DNA of 64,000 nt, taken from positions 100,512,639-100,576,638 of the forward strand of contig CM035438.1 of assembly GCA_020310875.1 (NCBI GenBank). The letters are read 5' to 3'. Shown here piece by piece: positions 1-10,628 of the stretch. Source of the stretch: Ceratopteris richardii. Its lineage: Eukaryota; Streptophyta; Polypodiopsida; Polypodiales; Pteridaceae. The notes beneath the pieces are model-generated. The model had not been told where the DNA came from, searched no databases, and saw nothing but the letters and a program-made list of their open reading frames with translations. Position numbers and translations under genes: made by a program. The number at the start of each line of letters is the position of its first letter. Within the stretch, counting starts at the first letter, position 1.

Positions 1-254
1 CAAAAGGAAGTAACCCCAAAGCTTTGTGGAAAGCTTCAAGTTCTCCCTAGGTAGAGCCTTCATAAAAAGGTCTACAATGTTCTCCTGTGTGGGCACATAT
101 GTCAAGCTGATCTCCCGAGTAGAGAACCTCTCCCTAACATAATGATAATGCACCTCAATGTGCTTAGTGTGAGCATGGAACACATGGTTCCTCACAACTA
201 CCAATGCGCTCTGATTGTCAGTGAAGATGGTGGTGGCAGAAGATTGACCAACAC
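1..254 (-). pseudogene. Ty1/copia RNase H C-terminal fragment (family B, copy 2)
   Basis: Read on the minus strand this encodes the C-terminal part of a copia RNase H. Visible blocks are TDNQSALVVV, the hallmark AHTKHIEVHYHYVRE, and the Y.PT..NIVD..MKAL tail that precedes the end of copia pol. It runs off the left edge of the window. On its upstream side it stops at base 254, where a CACTA transposon end begins. The RT part of what is probably the same element resumes at 3103, and about 0.8 kb that should link them is absent. The family resembles the copia element at 15060-18679. It is a non-functional remnant; the domain is clear but assignment to the same original element as 3103-3700 is inference. 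Confidence 0.85.
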
Positions 255-540
255 CACTACAAGAAAAAGGGGGGCGTAGCGACGCCCCCAAATTGGAAAA
301 AAACGGGAAGCGTCGCTTATGCGACATGGTCGTCGCATAAGCGACGGTCAGAATTTCAATTTTTTTTCCCCGACCCTCGTCGCATAAGCGATGCTAGCCT
401 CGCTTAGGCGACGTTAATTAAAGAGCGTTGCTAATTTCATCGCTGCCTAGCGACGGTGGGAGCGACATTGGCAAACTGCAGAGCGTCGCATATGCGACGC
501 TCTGGAATGTAAAAAAAAATATTTGATTTCTCCCGGTACA
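255..540 (+). mobile_element. CACTA (En/Spm) transposon terminus with subterminal repeats
   Basis: The stretch opens with CACTACAAGAAAAA, the canonical terminal inverted repeat of plant CACTA elements. It is preceded by CAC (252-254), which could be half of the expected 3-bp target duplication. About 250 bp of subterminal, GCGAC-rich short palindromes follow, for example GTCGCATAAGCGAC, TCGCATATGCGACG and GGGGGCGTAGCGACGCCCCC in direct and inverted orientation. Such arrays bind the transposase in known CACTA elements. No matching TTTTCTTGTAGTG end was found in the window, and no TNP-type transposase is visible, so the element is incomplete or non-autonomous. The terminus lies inside the copia RNase H region. 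Confidence 0.75.
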
Positions 541-570
541 TTTGTGCCGGGACTTGGACGCGAGCAAGAA

Positions 571-634
571 GAGACCGAGAGAGAGAGAGAGAGAGTGAGA
601 GAGAGAGAGAGCGTGCGAGAAAGAGAGAGGGCTG
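571..634. repeat. (GA)n microsatellite
   Basis: Interrupted GA dinucleotide tract directly following the CACTA subterminal region and leading into the long CA-rich satellite. Confidence 0.9.
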
Positions 635-654
635 CACAAACTAACAGCAAGCAG

Positions 655-3102
655 GTATGCACACACACACACACTTACATACACATACATATGTACACAC
701 ACACATATACACACATAGACACACACACATACACATACACACACACACATACACACAAATACACACACATATACACACATACACAAATAAGGTTGCATAC
801 ACACATGCACACATAATGCATACACATGCACACACATATACACATACATATACACACACATACACAGGCACATACACACACACACACATACACACACACA
901 TACACACACACATACACACACATATATGCATACACACATACATAGAGAGAGACATGCACACACATACACATACATGCATACATAATGCATATGCATATGT
1001 GTACATCCATACATACTTACATGCATACACACACATATGCACACATAATGCATATGCATATGCGTACATACATACATACTTACATGCATACACACACATA
1101 TGCATGCATAATTCACATGCATACATACACATACATAATGCATATGCATACATACACATACATAATGCATACACACACATATGCATACATAATGCATACA
1201 CACACATACACACATATGCATACATACACACATAGACACATACACACACATACACACATACACACACATAAACACATACACACTCATAGACACACACACA
1301 CATACACATAGACGCGCACACACATACAAACACATACACACATACACACATAGACACATACACACATAATGATGCATTCACACACATACACATGCATACA
1401 CACATAGACACACATATACACACACACACATAGACACACATATACACACATATACACACAGATATACACATATACATACACACTCATAGACACACATAAT
1501 GATGCATTGACACACATACACATGCATACACACATAGACACACATATACACTTACACATCCAAACATACACACTCATAGACACACATTCATACACACACA
1601 CATCCAAACATACACACTCATAGACACACACACATACACACAGACGTGGACACACATACATACACATACACACATAATGATGCATTCACACACATACACA
1701 TGCATACACACATAGACACACATATACACACACACATACACACACATATATGCATACACACACACACATAGAGAGACATACACACACATACACATACATG
1801 CATACATATGCATACATAATGCATATGCACATACACACACATAAACACATACACACACATAAACACATACACACTCATAGACGCGTAGCGACACATACAC
1901 ATTGACACACACACATATACACAAACACATACACACATAGACACATACACACATAGACACACACACACATAGACACATACACACATACACACATAATGAT
2001 GCATACACACACATACACATGCATACACATGCATACACATACACACATAAACACATACACACACATAGACACATACACACATACACACTCATAGATACAC
2101 ACACATACACATAGACACACACACGTACACACACATAGACACACACACATGCACACATACACACATACACATGCATACACACACATACACATGCATACAC
2201 ACATACAGACACATATACACACACATAGACACACATATATGCATACACACACACATAGAGAGACATACACACATAAACACATACATGCATACATATGCAT
2301 ACATAATGCATATGCATATGCATACAATGTACATACATACTTACATGCATACATAATGCACATGCATAGATACATACACACACACAGACACATACACACA
2401 TAGACACATACACACACACAAACACATACATACTCATAGATACACACACATACACATAGACAGACACACATACACACACATACACACATAATGATGCATA
2501 CACACACATACACGTGCATACACACATACAGACACATGTACACACACATTCACACACATATATGCATACAAACACATAGAGAGACATACACACACATACA
2601 TATACATGCATACATATTGCATATGCATATGCATACATACATACTTACATGCATACATAATGCACATGCTTACATACACATACGTAATGCATACACACAG
2701 ATACACACATATGCATACATAATGCATATGCATATGCATACATAATGCATATGCATATGCATACATAATGCATATGCATACATAATGCATATGCATATGC
2801 ATACATAATGCATATGCATATGCATACATACATACTTATATGCATACATAATGCACATGCTTACATACACGTACATAATGCATACACACACACATACACA
2901 CATAGACACATACACACATAATGATGCATACACACACATACATATGCATACATACATGCATACACATACACACACATAGATACATACACATAAACACATA
3001 CACACTCATAGACACACACACATACACATAGACACAAACACATATACACACACATACACACGTAATGATGCATACACACATACACATGCATACATAGACA
3101 CA
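655..3102. repeat. Long compound CA/CATA/TGCATA satellite
   Basis: About 2.4 kb built almost wholly from ACACAT, ACATAC and ATGCAT(A) words. It is not a simple dinucleotide run. Recognisable blocks recur, such as CATAATGATGCAT (near 1365, 1496, 1675, 1992, 2487, 2918 and 3065) and a block containing CACATAGAGAGACATACACA (near 940, 1765, 2250 and 2575), so the array grew by duplication of longer units. Its right border is the exact point (3103) where copia RT sequence resumes. Long open frames here come from composition and are not genes. Confidence 0.95.
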
Positions 3103-3700
3103 TTGGACTGTTCTCAAAACCATGTGCAATCAAATAGGCATGTATCTTTTCATACCAAGCACGAGGTGTTTTTTTCAAACCATATAAAGCCTTTCTTAAC
3201 CTGCACACTTGGTTTTCATGCCCTTTCTACACAAAGCCACGGGGCTAAAAAACATACACTTCTTCATGCAAGTCACCATTCGGAAATGTTGTTTTAATGT
3301 CCAACTGATGTACATTCCAACCATGATGAGTTGCATGTGCACAGATGCTATGAACAGTAGTCATTTGGCAAGTAGGAGAAAAGGTTTCATCAAAATCAAT
3401 GCCTCTTTCCTACACATAAACCTTTGCAACAAACCTAGTCTTATACCTATCAACTATTCCATCAAGTTTATGCTTTAGCTTGTATACCCACTTAGTGCCA
3501 ATGGCCCTCTTGCAAGGAGGCAAGTCACATAAAGACGAGCCATCCAATGTTCAGAATTTGATGCTTCATCAAACAAAACAGGTGCACTTTTATCATAGAT
3601 ACTGAAGACAGCCATAGCATAGCAATCTGGTGCAAAAGAGGCACTATCAGAGCCTAAACGAGTACGGTGTGATAGAGGTGCATCTAATTTGCTATCACAG
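3103..3700 (-). pseudogene. Ty1/copia reverse-transcriptase fragment (family B, copy 2)
   Basis: Minus-strand translation shows the copia RT block KALYGLK..PRAWYEKIHAYL, and further upstream blocks that match the family B copy at about 15620-16260 nearly base for base. The RT catalytic YVDD region that should follow is missing: the sequence changes to the CA satellite at 3102. On the other side the homology ends at TTTGCTATC (about 3697), where the LTR of gypsy element C begins. Several frames are broken. A dead fragment trapped between a satellite and a gypsy LTR. Confidence 0.85.
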
Positions 3701-4804
3701 TGTCCTTCAAAATTTGTCCGTCAAAATATGTCCTTCAAAATTTGTCCTTCAAAATTTGTCCCTAAAAAGTGTCCCTCAAAATTCATCCTTCAAAATTCGT
3801 CCTCAGCACGAGAATCAAGTCGGCTATCAGATTTGTGATGAAGTGTTGATTCAGGATAGGAAAGAGTCTCGCATTCAAGGCCATATTCCGAAGTCTTCAG
3901 GCGCTTTTGAGTCAGTTGGCTATCAATACTAGAATTAGACCACCTACTCAAAACTAGCTAACTCTCCCTCCACTTTTCTCAGACTAGTTCGGCGCGTGTG
4001 TAGGTGTAGTGATGGTGCAATAAATGATGGGATTCGGTAAAAGCCACTCTCTTAGCCGCGCCTGTGCAGTGAATAGTGATGGTGCCTTAAATGATGGAGT
4101 TTGGCAGAAGTCTCTCTCTTGGCCTCGAGATCTATATAATAAGCAGTTTGCACTCGTTTGAGGTACTTACAGACGGTGAGAGATATATGTTAGTGAAGGG
4201 TTCATTCGGAAGGATATACAAAGATTTAGGAAGCTAAGGGATACACTCGCTGTCGTCTCTCTGTGATTCTAGCTTTTGTCAATTTGGTTCTACTTGTGTT
4301 ATTGTGGTATTTTGAGAGTGTTCTAATTAGGCTTCTCCTTGATTATTCTCTGCTCGCTGATGTGATTTTGCCCATTGTAGAAGAGGCTTCTCTGTTGGAG
4401 AATATATAGAGTGAGAGTTTCAACATTGGGGGCAATCGGCATGACAGTGAGATTGGATATACTGGGATAGTCACTTGTAAGATGGAGTTCATAGCATTGT
4501 ATACCACACTTGTATACCTTCTCTGCGTTTGTATACTTTCTCTGTGTTAAGATGTCCTAGTTCATATTTTGAGTGATCAGACCTTTTGTACTGTAACAAT
4601 TTTATCCTTTGAGTACTAGTGCAATTTTTTTTCAATCTTGGTCGAATTGGCCTTTTCAGCATTTTCGTAACACTTTGACTGTTTCTTGGTTTACCGTCTC
4701 AAGTAGTACCTCACACAATGATGTTAAAGGGTATACTTCCCTAAGGAGAACCTCCCTTGAGTAGAAGGAATACTGGAAATATAGACCTGGTTACCCCCTC
4801 TACA
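3701..4804 (+). repeat. 5' LTR of gypsy C (lacks the head and most of the internal array)
   Basis: Matches the 3' LTR from about 11375 to 12472 almost continuously, including the shared end TACCCCCTCTACA. It lacks the first ~750 bp of the 3' LTR (the TGTAATGG head and most of the TTCAAAATTCAGCC array), beginning at TGTCCTTCAAAATT. A TATA-box candidate, TATATAA, lies at 4133-4139 and its counterpart is near 11800 in the other LTR. Confidence 0.85.
4133..4139 (+). promoter_or_regulatory. TATA-box candidate in gypsy C 5' LTR
   Basis: TATATAA about 670 bp before the LTR end, after a CTCGAGATC block shared by both LTRs. Position and conservation suit the U3/R promoter of the element. Confidence 0.45.
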
Positions 4805-4805
4805 G

Positions 4806-4826
4806 TTTGGCACGCACGGTGGGACC
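4806..4826 (+). other. Primer-binding-site candidate of gypsy C
   Basis: Immediately after the LTR end lies TTTGGCACGCACGGTGGGACC. It starts with the TTTGGC shared with other plant gypsy PBS sites. The priming tRNA was not identified here. Confidence 0.5.
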
Positions 4827-4951
4827 CTTGCATTTTTGTGTGAGGTAATTAGTGCAGTATAGAGTGTGTCACACTGTTTGTTTTTTTTTTTGCATCTTGT
4901 GAGTGGGTACATGACCCACACTTGAGTAGACAGAGAACCCCTTCGTGTAGA

Positions 4952-6120
4952 ATGGAGCATCAAGAAGTCAGCTCTACCTTCGGCGAGTACCCCACTGCCT
5001 TTAAATGTGTCTGTTCAATTGGCTTCAGCCCCACTCTCAAAAGAGAAGCTGAGGAGGACATTAGATTTTTCCTTAGATACTTCAGAAGAAGCAACACTGC
5101 CGATGAAGGATCTTTCTCATTTACTCTCTAGGTTGAATATCAAGCTCCCTACTTTAAAGGGGCTGGCTTATGAGGATGCAGATGATCACGTGAGGAGATT
5201 CATTTCCTTATGCCATGGACGAGGTCTGTAGAATCGAGAGGATGCAATGCTGGTACTCTTCCCATCTACATTGGAAGGTCTTGCCGACAAATGGTATAGT
5301 CAATATGCAGATGGCCACTTCACTACGTGGGAGGTACTAAAGAAGACATTCTCGTAGACATTCAGACCAAGTGACTCCTCGAAAAGAGCTCTAGATCAGC
5401 TAGAGAATTTAAAGTTGAGACCAGGTGAATCCTTTCATGAACTTCACACTAGGACAAAAGCACTTGTTTCATGTCTTCCACATGCTCCAGGTGATTTCTG
5501 GTTTAAAAATGGATAGAGAAATCTTTGCTCAAGTCATCTCAGCAGAAGCTTCGTGAATCTCTTAGATTGGATGCAACACTAGATGATTTTGTTGCAGCTA
5601 CATCACACATTGAGGAAGCTAAGCTACATTTCGAAGGAGATACTCAACCAAATTATGCATCACACTTAGATCCTATTGAGGAACTCAGGAAGGAGTTGGA
5701 AGCCTTAAGAATGTAGCAGAGTCAACAACAAGAGTCGGTCATACCACCACCACCGCACCACAATATTGATGAAGTAGCTCAAATTCGTCGTGAGTTAGAA
5801 GATTTGCGCACTACACAGGACATACAAAGGTAGGTTTGGTGTACAATATGTAGCAAAAATGGACATTCAAATGTTAATTGTCCTAACAAGGTGAGATGTC
5901 AATTTTGTTTGGCAAGGATGGTCATGAAGCAAGAGACTGCTACTACCTCAAGGGAGTACAATAGCATGGTAACCCTCCTGTTCTTGATTCGTATTATGCT
6001 AGTACTTCAAATGCACCTAATAGAGAAGAGGCCCATCTAACTCAGCCTAGATATAATAGGCCACTCATGTGTTATCGTTGTGGTGAGTATGGCCATATGC
6101 AGAGTAGGTGTTCTCTACTA
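4952..6120 (+). pseudogene. gag of gypsy C (broken)
   Basis: First methionine after the leader is at 4952. Frame switches near 5050-5100 and stops near 5229, 5355, 5513 and 5714 break it. The Gag capsid-like domain (DDHVRRFISLC, then LADKWYSQYADGHFTTWE, then a LRPGESFHELHTRTK segment) sits at about 5170-5500. A helical segment and two CCHC zinc knuckles follow: CTICSKNGHSNVNC near 5840-5885 and CYRCGEYGHMQSRC near 6070-6112, with a damaged third between them. Family role: binds and packages element RNA in virus-like particles. Cannot yield an intact protein. Confidence 0.8.
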
Positions 6121-6477
6121 GAAGGTGCACCTCCCTGTTAGCATTGTCTAGATGCGAAGGACCAATATACCAGAGATTGCTCAAGAAGCCGCCCTTCTCC
6201 AATTCACATGATTGCAGTCTCTCCACAAGTAGAAGATATGACCACTCAGTCTTATGATGTTTCATCTTCTTCAGTGCCCATAATGACGAGAGCCAGGCAA
6301 GCGGCAACAACCTGTAGAGAGGAACAACAGGGACTCAAAAATAAAGATGAGGAAAAGAAGGCTAGTTGGAAGGGCCAAGCAGACATTGAAGGAGCTTATC
6401 ATATGGTGACTACTTCCCTTAAGGACCAACCTACAAGCTCTTAGGAAGACACACAAGAGGTTAAAATTGAGGAAATC

Positions 6478-6972
6478 TTGAAAGGTATTCATCACAAGGC
6501 TAGTTTGTACCAACTCATAAAAATGGATTCGAAAGTAAGAAGTGATTTATTGAAAGTTATACGCTCGGCCTCCTTAAGCCCACCACCGAGTATAGATGGT
6601 TTCATGGTTGACTTTTTGCCCGCACCCTTGGTAGACTATCAAAGCTCAAGGCTATCTGTGTTCATAAATGATGAAGGTCTGACTAGTGTCATTATAGATG
6701 GAGGCTCTGGCATCAATCTGATGCCTGATTTTACAATGAAGAAACTCAAACTGAACCTAGCCAAGGCAGCACCCTTCACTGTCACATTAGCAGATCAGCA
6801 TCGTGTTATGCCCCTCGACATCATTGAGAAGGTACTCATGTCTGTACAAGGTTGTCAATTCCTCTTGGATTTTGTTGTGATTGCCCTGCCACAGGAAAGC
6901 TCCTATCCTCTGCTTTTGGGAAGGCCTTGGTTAAGGCAAGCAAAAGCACTACAAGATTGGGAAAGAAACTAG
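6478..6972 (+). pseudogene. Aspartic protease domain of gypsy C pol
   Basis: An open segment with a retropepsin fold signature: FINDEGLTSVIIDGGSGINLMP, with active-site Asp in IIDGGSG, then the second hydrophobic-Gly element PLLLGRPWLRQ. The active triad reads D-G-G instead of the usual D-S/T-G, a variant I have seen in plant gypsy sequences but cannot verify here. It ends at a stop near 6970. About 270 bp of charged linker with more stops separates it from the RT frame. In the intact family this enzyme cuts Gag-Pol. Confidence 0.75.
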
Positions 6973-7241
6973 ATGTGGATCTCCTGGAAGACTAATAACC
7001 ACTTATAGGTACTCTTAGAAGAAGGATGTGACTCCAACAAGACAACTGGATATGTAGATACTCAGGTAATGCCCTCTGTACCCCAAGAAGAAGAAAATTT
7101 GTTAAATTGGATGATGGGTGGTGCAAAGTGTTGCACTGTTGAGATTACTGAAATAAATGAAGAACTTTCAAAAGTAGCATAGGGAAGGGAAAAAGAGACG
7201 AAAAATGAGAATTTAGGCTCAATCACTCACAAAGGAGAAAA

Positions 7242-8498
7242 ATGAGTCCTTGCAGGAAAACAGAGACCGAGGTCAAGAAAGAGTCTTTGGAGATCAAATT
7301 TGGCCATTTTTCACAAAATAGTCTTGGTGGTCAAAAAGTAGGAGAAAGTGAGTTAGTATCTTTGGGAGGCCCGAATAGTCAAATTGGGCCATTAGAGCAA
7401 ATTAAAGAGCCTTTAGAGATCAAATTTGGGCATTTTTCACAAAATGGTCTTGGTGGTCAAAAATTAGCAGGAAGCGAGCAAAAAGTAGCAGGAAGTGAGT
7501 TAGTCTCTTCAAGGGTCCCAAATAGTCAAATTGGGTCATCGGACCAAATTGGTCCATTGGATCAAAATGGGCCAATTATGCGAGGATGCACCACTACAGA
7601 GTTCTACAAAAGGGCAGAAAAGCCTAAAATTGACAAAATTGAAGAAGCCTTGGAGGAGGCTAATTTTGAGTCTCAAGGGCCTAATTTTGAGCCTGAGAGT
7701 AGAGAAGACCTTCCGTTTTCAAAAATTTCTCAAGGATGGATCAAGCAACATATTGTGGAACATAAGGTGAATTCCACTCCTACTCACAGTGCAGATGCTT
7801 TTTCAAGAGAGACGAGTCTTGAAATGCTAGTTCAAGAAGTGAACCTGGGAGATGAAGGAAATCCTCAATTAGTCCACTTAGCCTCCTGGTTGTGGCACTA
7901 TCCCTTTTTACAACAGAAGGTAACTTCTCTCCTTTTCTTCTATAAAAATGTCTTTGCATGGTCCTACAAGGATTTAACAGGGATTCTAGAGGAGCTTGGA
8001 TTACATGGAATACCCCTAGTAGAGGGAGTTGCACCTGCAAGAAGTAGGCCATATCAACTCAATCCAAAATATGCAGAGGTAGTAAAACTCGAAATCACAA
8101 AACTTGAGGAAGCAGGTATTATTGTTCCAGTAGAACATTCAAGGTGGCTTTCATCTATGGTTATTGTACCCAAGAAAAATAGCGAAAAAATAAGAATATG
8201 CATTGATTTTCGTGCTTTAAATAAGGTAACTGTTCAAGATGGCTTCCCTCAACCTTTCACAGAACAAGTATTAGAAGAAGTAGCCGGTCACACTTTATAC
8301 AGTTTTCTTGATGGTTTCAGTGGCTACAACCAAATATTAATTCATCTTGATGATAGAGACAAAACTGCCTTTGTCACTCCATGGGGCACTTATGTGTACA
8401 CACGCATGGGTTTTGGGCTGCAAAATGCACCTGCTTCATTTAATAGAACAATGTATTTGATACTGGGGAAATGGTTGACAACTTTTTTGCGCATTTAG
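7242..8498 (+). pseudogene. Linker and N-terminal reverse transcriptase of gypsy C
   Basis: 418 codons. The first ~200 are a low-complexity linker with an internally repeated block (EIKFGHFSQN.LGGQK, twice). From about residue 240 the RT begins: YKNVFAWSYKDL, then EAGIIVPVEHSRWLSSMVIVPKK, RICIDFRALNKVT, FLDGFSGYNQI, and MGFGLQNAPASFNRTM. The frame is lost just before the catalytic centre. In the right frame that centre reads MVDN (about 8470-8481) instead of YVDD, so the polymerase would be dead even without the frameshift and stop at 8496. Confidence 0.85.
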
Positions 8499-9140
8499 TG
8501 TTCTCAGGCACAGATAGAAGAGCAGTAGTCTAAGATTTTCACGATCACTTGGAGAATCTGAAGGAAATCATTGAGCAGTGTCTCAAAACAGGTTTGAAGT
8601 TGAGTCCTGCTAAATTTCAATTTTTGGTCACTAAAGGCACTCTCCTTAGTCACATCGTGTCTGCAAATGGGATAACTGTAGATCCAGCAAAGGCCACTGC
8701 TATCCTTTCCATGTCCATTCCACGGACTCCTAAGGAAGTACAAAGCTTTTTAGGCCATGGAGGCTACCATAGGAGATTTATACGGATGTATTCAGAAATA
8801 GCTAAGCCTCTGTCAAGGCTTAGGAGTAAGAAGATTCCTTTCTCATGGAGTCCTGAGGCTGAAAAGGCATTTTTTGAGCTAAAGTTGACGCTATGTACTG
8901 CTCCACTCTTGACTGTTCCTAACTGGTCAGTAGAGTTTCATGTGCATACAGATGCTAGTCTTCATGCAGTAGGAGCAATTTTGGCTCAACCCTCCATGCC
9001 CAAGGTGCCGAAGGTGGATCAACCTATAGCTTATGCTAGCAAACTACTTACTAGAGCAGAAAGAAATTATAGCACTACGAAAAGGGAACATTTGGCTATT
9101 GTTTTTGCACTCCAAAAGTTTAGGCCAGGAAAAGAACACT
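8499..9140 (+). pseudogene. RT thumb and RNase H of gypsy C
   Basis: From about 8549 the frame reads the RT thumb (LKLSPAKFQFLV, LSHIVSANGITVDPAKA, FLGHGGYHRRFI) and then RNase H (FHVHTDASLHAVGAIL, with its catalytic Asp, and NYSTTKREHLAIVFALQKFR). RNase H is internally deleted. After ALQKFRP the sequence jumps to GKEHYMADQVSR, losing the roughly 60 residues normally between. Upstream it is separated from the RT palm by a stop near 8529. Confidence 0.8.
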
Positions 9141-10462
9141 ACATGGCAGATCAGGTGTCAAGGACGGCTATGAGCGAAAAGGCGACAGGTATATATGATG
9201 AACTTGTAGATAGTAGTCTCTTCGTGGTAGAGACCCAAACTGAGTGGTATGGTGAAATTTTGCATTTTCTCACTTCTAGAAAATTCCCTGAGAGCATAAA
9301 ACCATTAGAGAAGAGGAGATTAATCTTTAAAGCCAAAGCATATTCACTTATAAATGGCCATTTGTATAAATATTGTCATGATGGTATCTTGAGAAAATGT
9401 GTTTATCTAGACGAGGTGAATTCTCTGCTTGAAGCAACACACAGTGAAGGGCATCTCAAAGGAGAGGAGTTGGCTCACAAAATTATCCACAGGGGTTTAT
9501 GGTGGCCTCATGTTTACAAAGATGCTATCAAGTTTTTCAAAGGATGTGACATCTGCCAGAGATATGCCCCGAAGCCTAGTAGGCTGAATTTTCAACCATT
9601 AGTAATCTCCACTGGATGGCTACCTTTCGAATGATGGGGTCTTGATTTCATTGGACCAATCAGCCCAACTGGTCAACCTGGTGGTAAGAAGTATATCTTG
9701 ATGGCCACATGTTATTCTACTAAGTGGGTAGAAGCTAAGGCTACTATTGATTGTACTTCCACTGCAGTAGCCAAGTTTATGTATAAAAGAATATTATCAA
9801 GATTTGGCTGCCCACTTGAAGTCACGAGTGATAGAGGCACGCACTTTGTAAATCAGTTGTTGCAAATAACCTTTGATAGGTACAAGATCTTCCATAAGAA
9901 ATCATGTGCATACTACCCGAGAGCAAATGGGCAGGCAGAAAGTTCTAACAAAATTTTGATTGGATTACTACGCAAATTAGCCTTTGACCATCACAGTTCA
10001 TGGCCACAAGCCCTCATTGGTGCAATATGGGCTTTCAGAACAACTAGAAGGGGCACCACGGGAGAGAGCCCATTTCTTCTAGTCTATGGGAAAGAGGCAT
10101 TAGCCCCTTTTGAATTCATCATGAGAAAAGAAATTGAAGCAAAAAGCATTGATGTTGACCCTCACACTAGAAGATTGGTAGCATTGGAAGAATATAGGGA
10201 AACAGCTATGAAGAGTCTGCAGGAAAAGCAAGAAGAACGGAAACACATTCATGACAGACACTTAAGGACAAATAAGGCGGAAGAGGGAGCTCTAGTGCTG
10301 ATATATCAGATTCCAGTTGTACCAACTAAATTGGCACCAAAATGGTCAGGACCATACAAAGTGTTGAGGATATTTCAACAAGGAGCAGTACAAGAAGAGG
10401 ACCTACAAGGTGAAAAATTGCCTCTGATCAACATATGCAGGGTGAAGGCTTATCTAGGGTGA
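9141..10462 (+). pseudogene. Integrase of gypsy C
   Basis: A single H2C2 zinc-binding unit (LLEATHSEGHLKGEEL ... CDICQRYAPK) at about 9425-9580 is followed by an in-frame TGA at 9632, just before the core starts with WGLDFIGP. The core shows the second catalytic Asp in TSDRGTHF and the Glu in NGQAESSNK, with normal D-35-E spacing. The C-terminal part (KLAPKWSGPYKV) ends at a stop near 10460 without a chromodomain. One nonsense codon splits it. Useful as a reference: element D has two H2C2 units where this has one. Confidence 0.85.
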
Positions 10463-10615
10463 AGGCTTATCTAACTTGAAATATGTCAAGAAAAATCAAT
10501 CATTGTATATACCCTATTTCTAGTTTCAGCTTGTTTTTCTCATAGATAGTTCTAATTTTGTTTTTAGAATTTTTTAGCCAATATTGAAGAATTGCACCGA
10601 GACGGTGCAACATCT

Positions 10616-10628
10616 TGATGTGGGGGAC
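10616..10628 (+). other. Polypurine tract of gypsy C
   Basis: GATGTGGGGGAC directly upstream of the 3' LTR start TGTAATGG; this is the usual plus-strand priming position. Confidence 0.7.

Noticed and set aside
418..3129. Open frames up to 354 codons rich in Cys/Val/Met/Tyr or Thr/His in the CA satellite
   Set aside because: Pure CA/TGCATA repeats lack stop codons in several frames; composition artefact, no domain.
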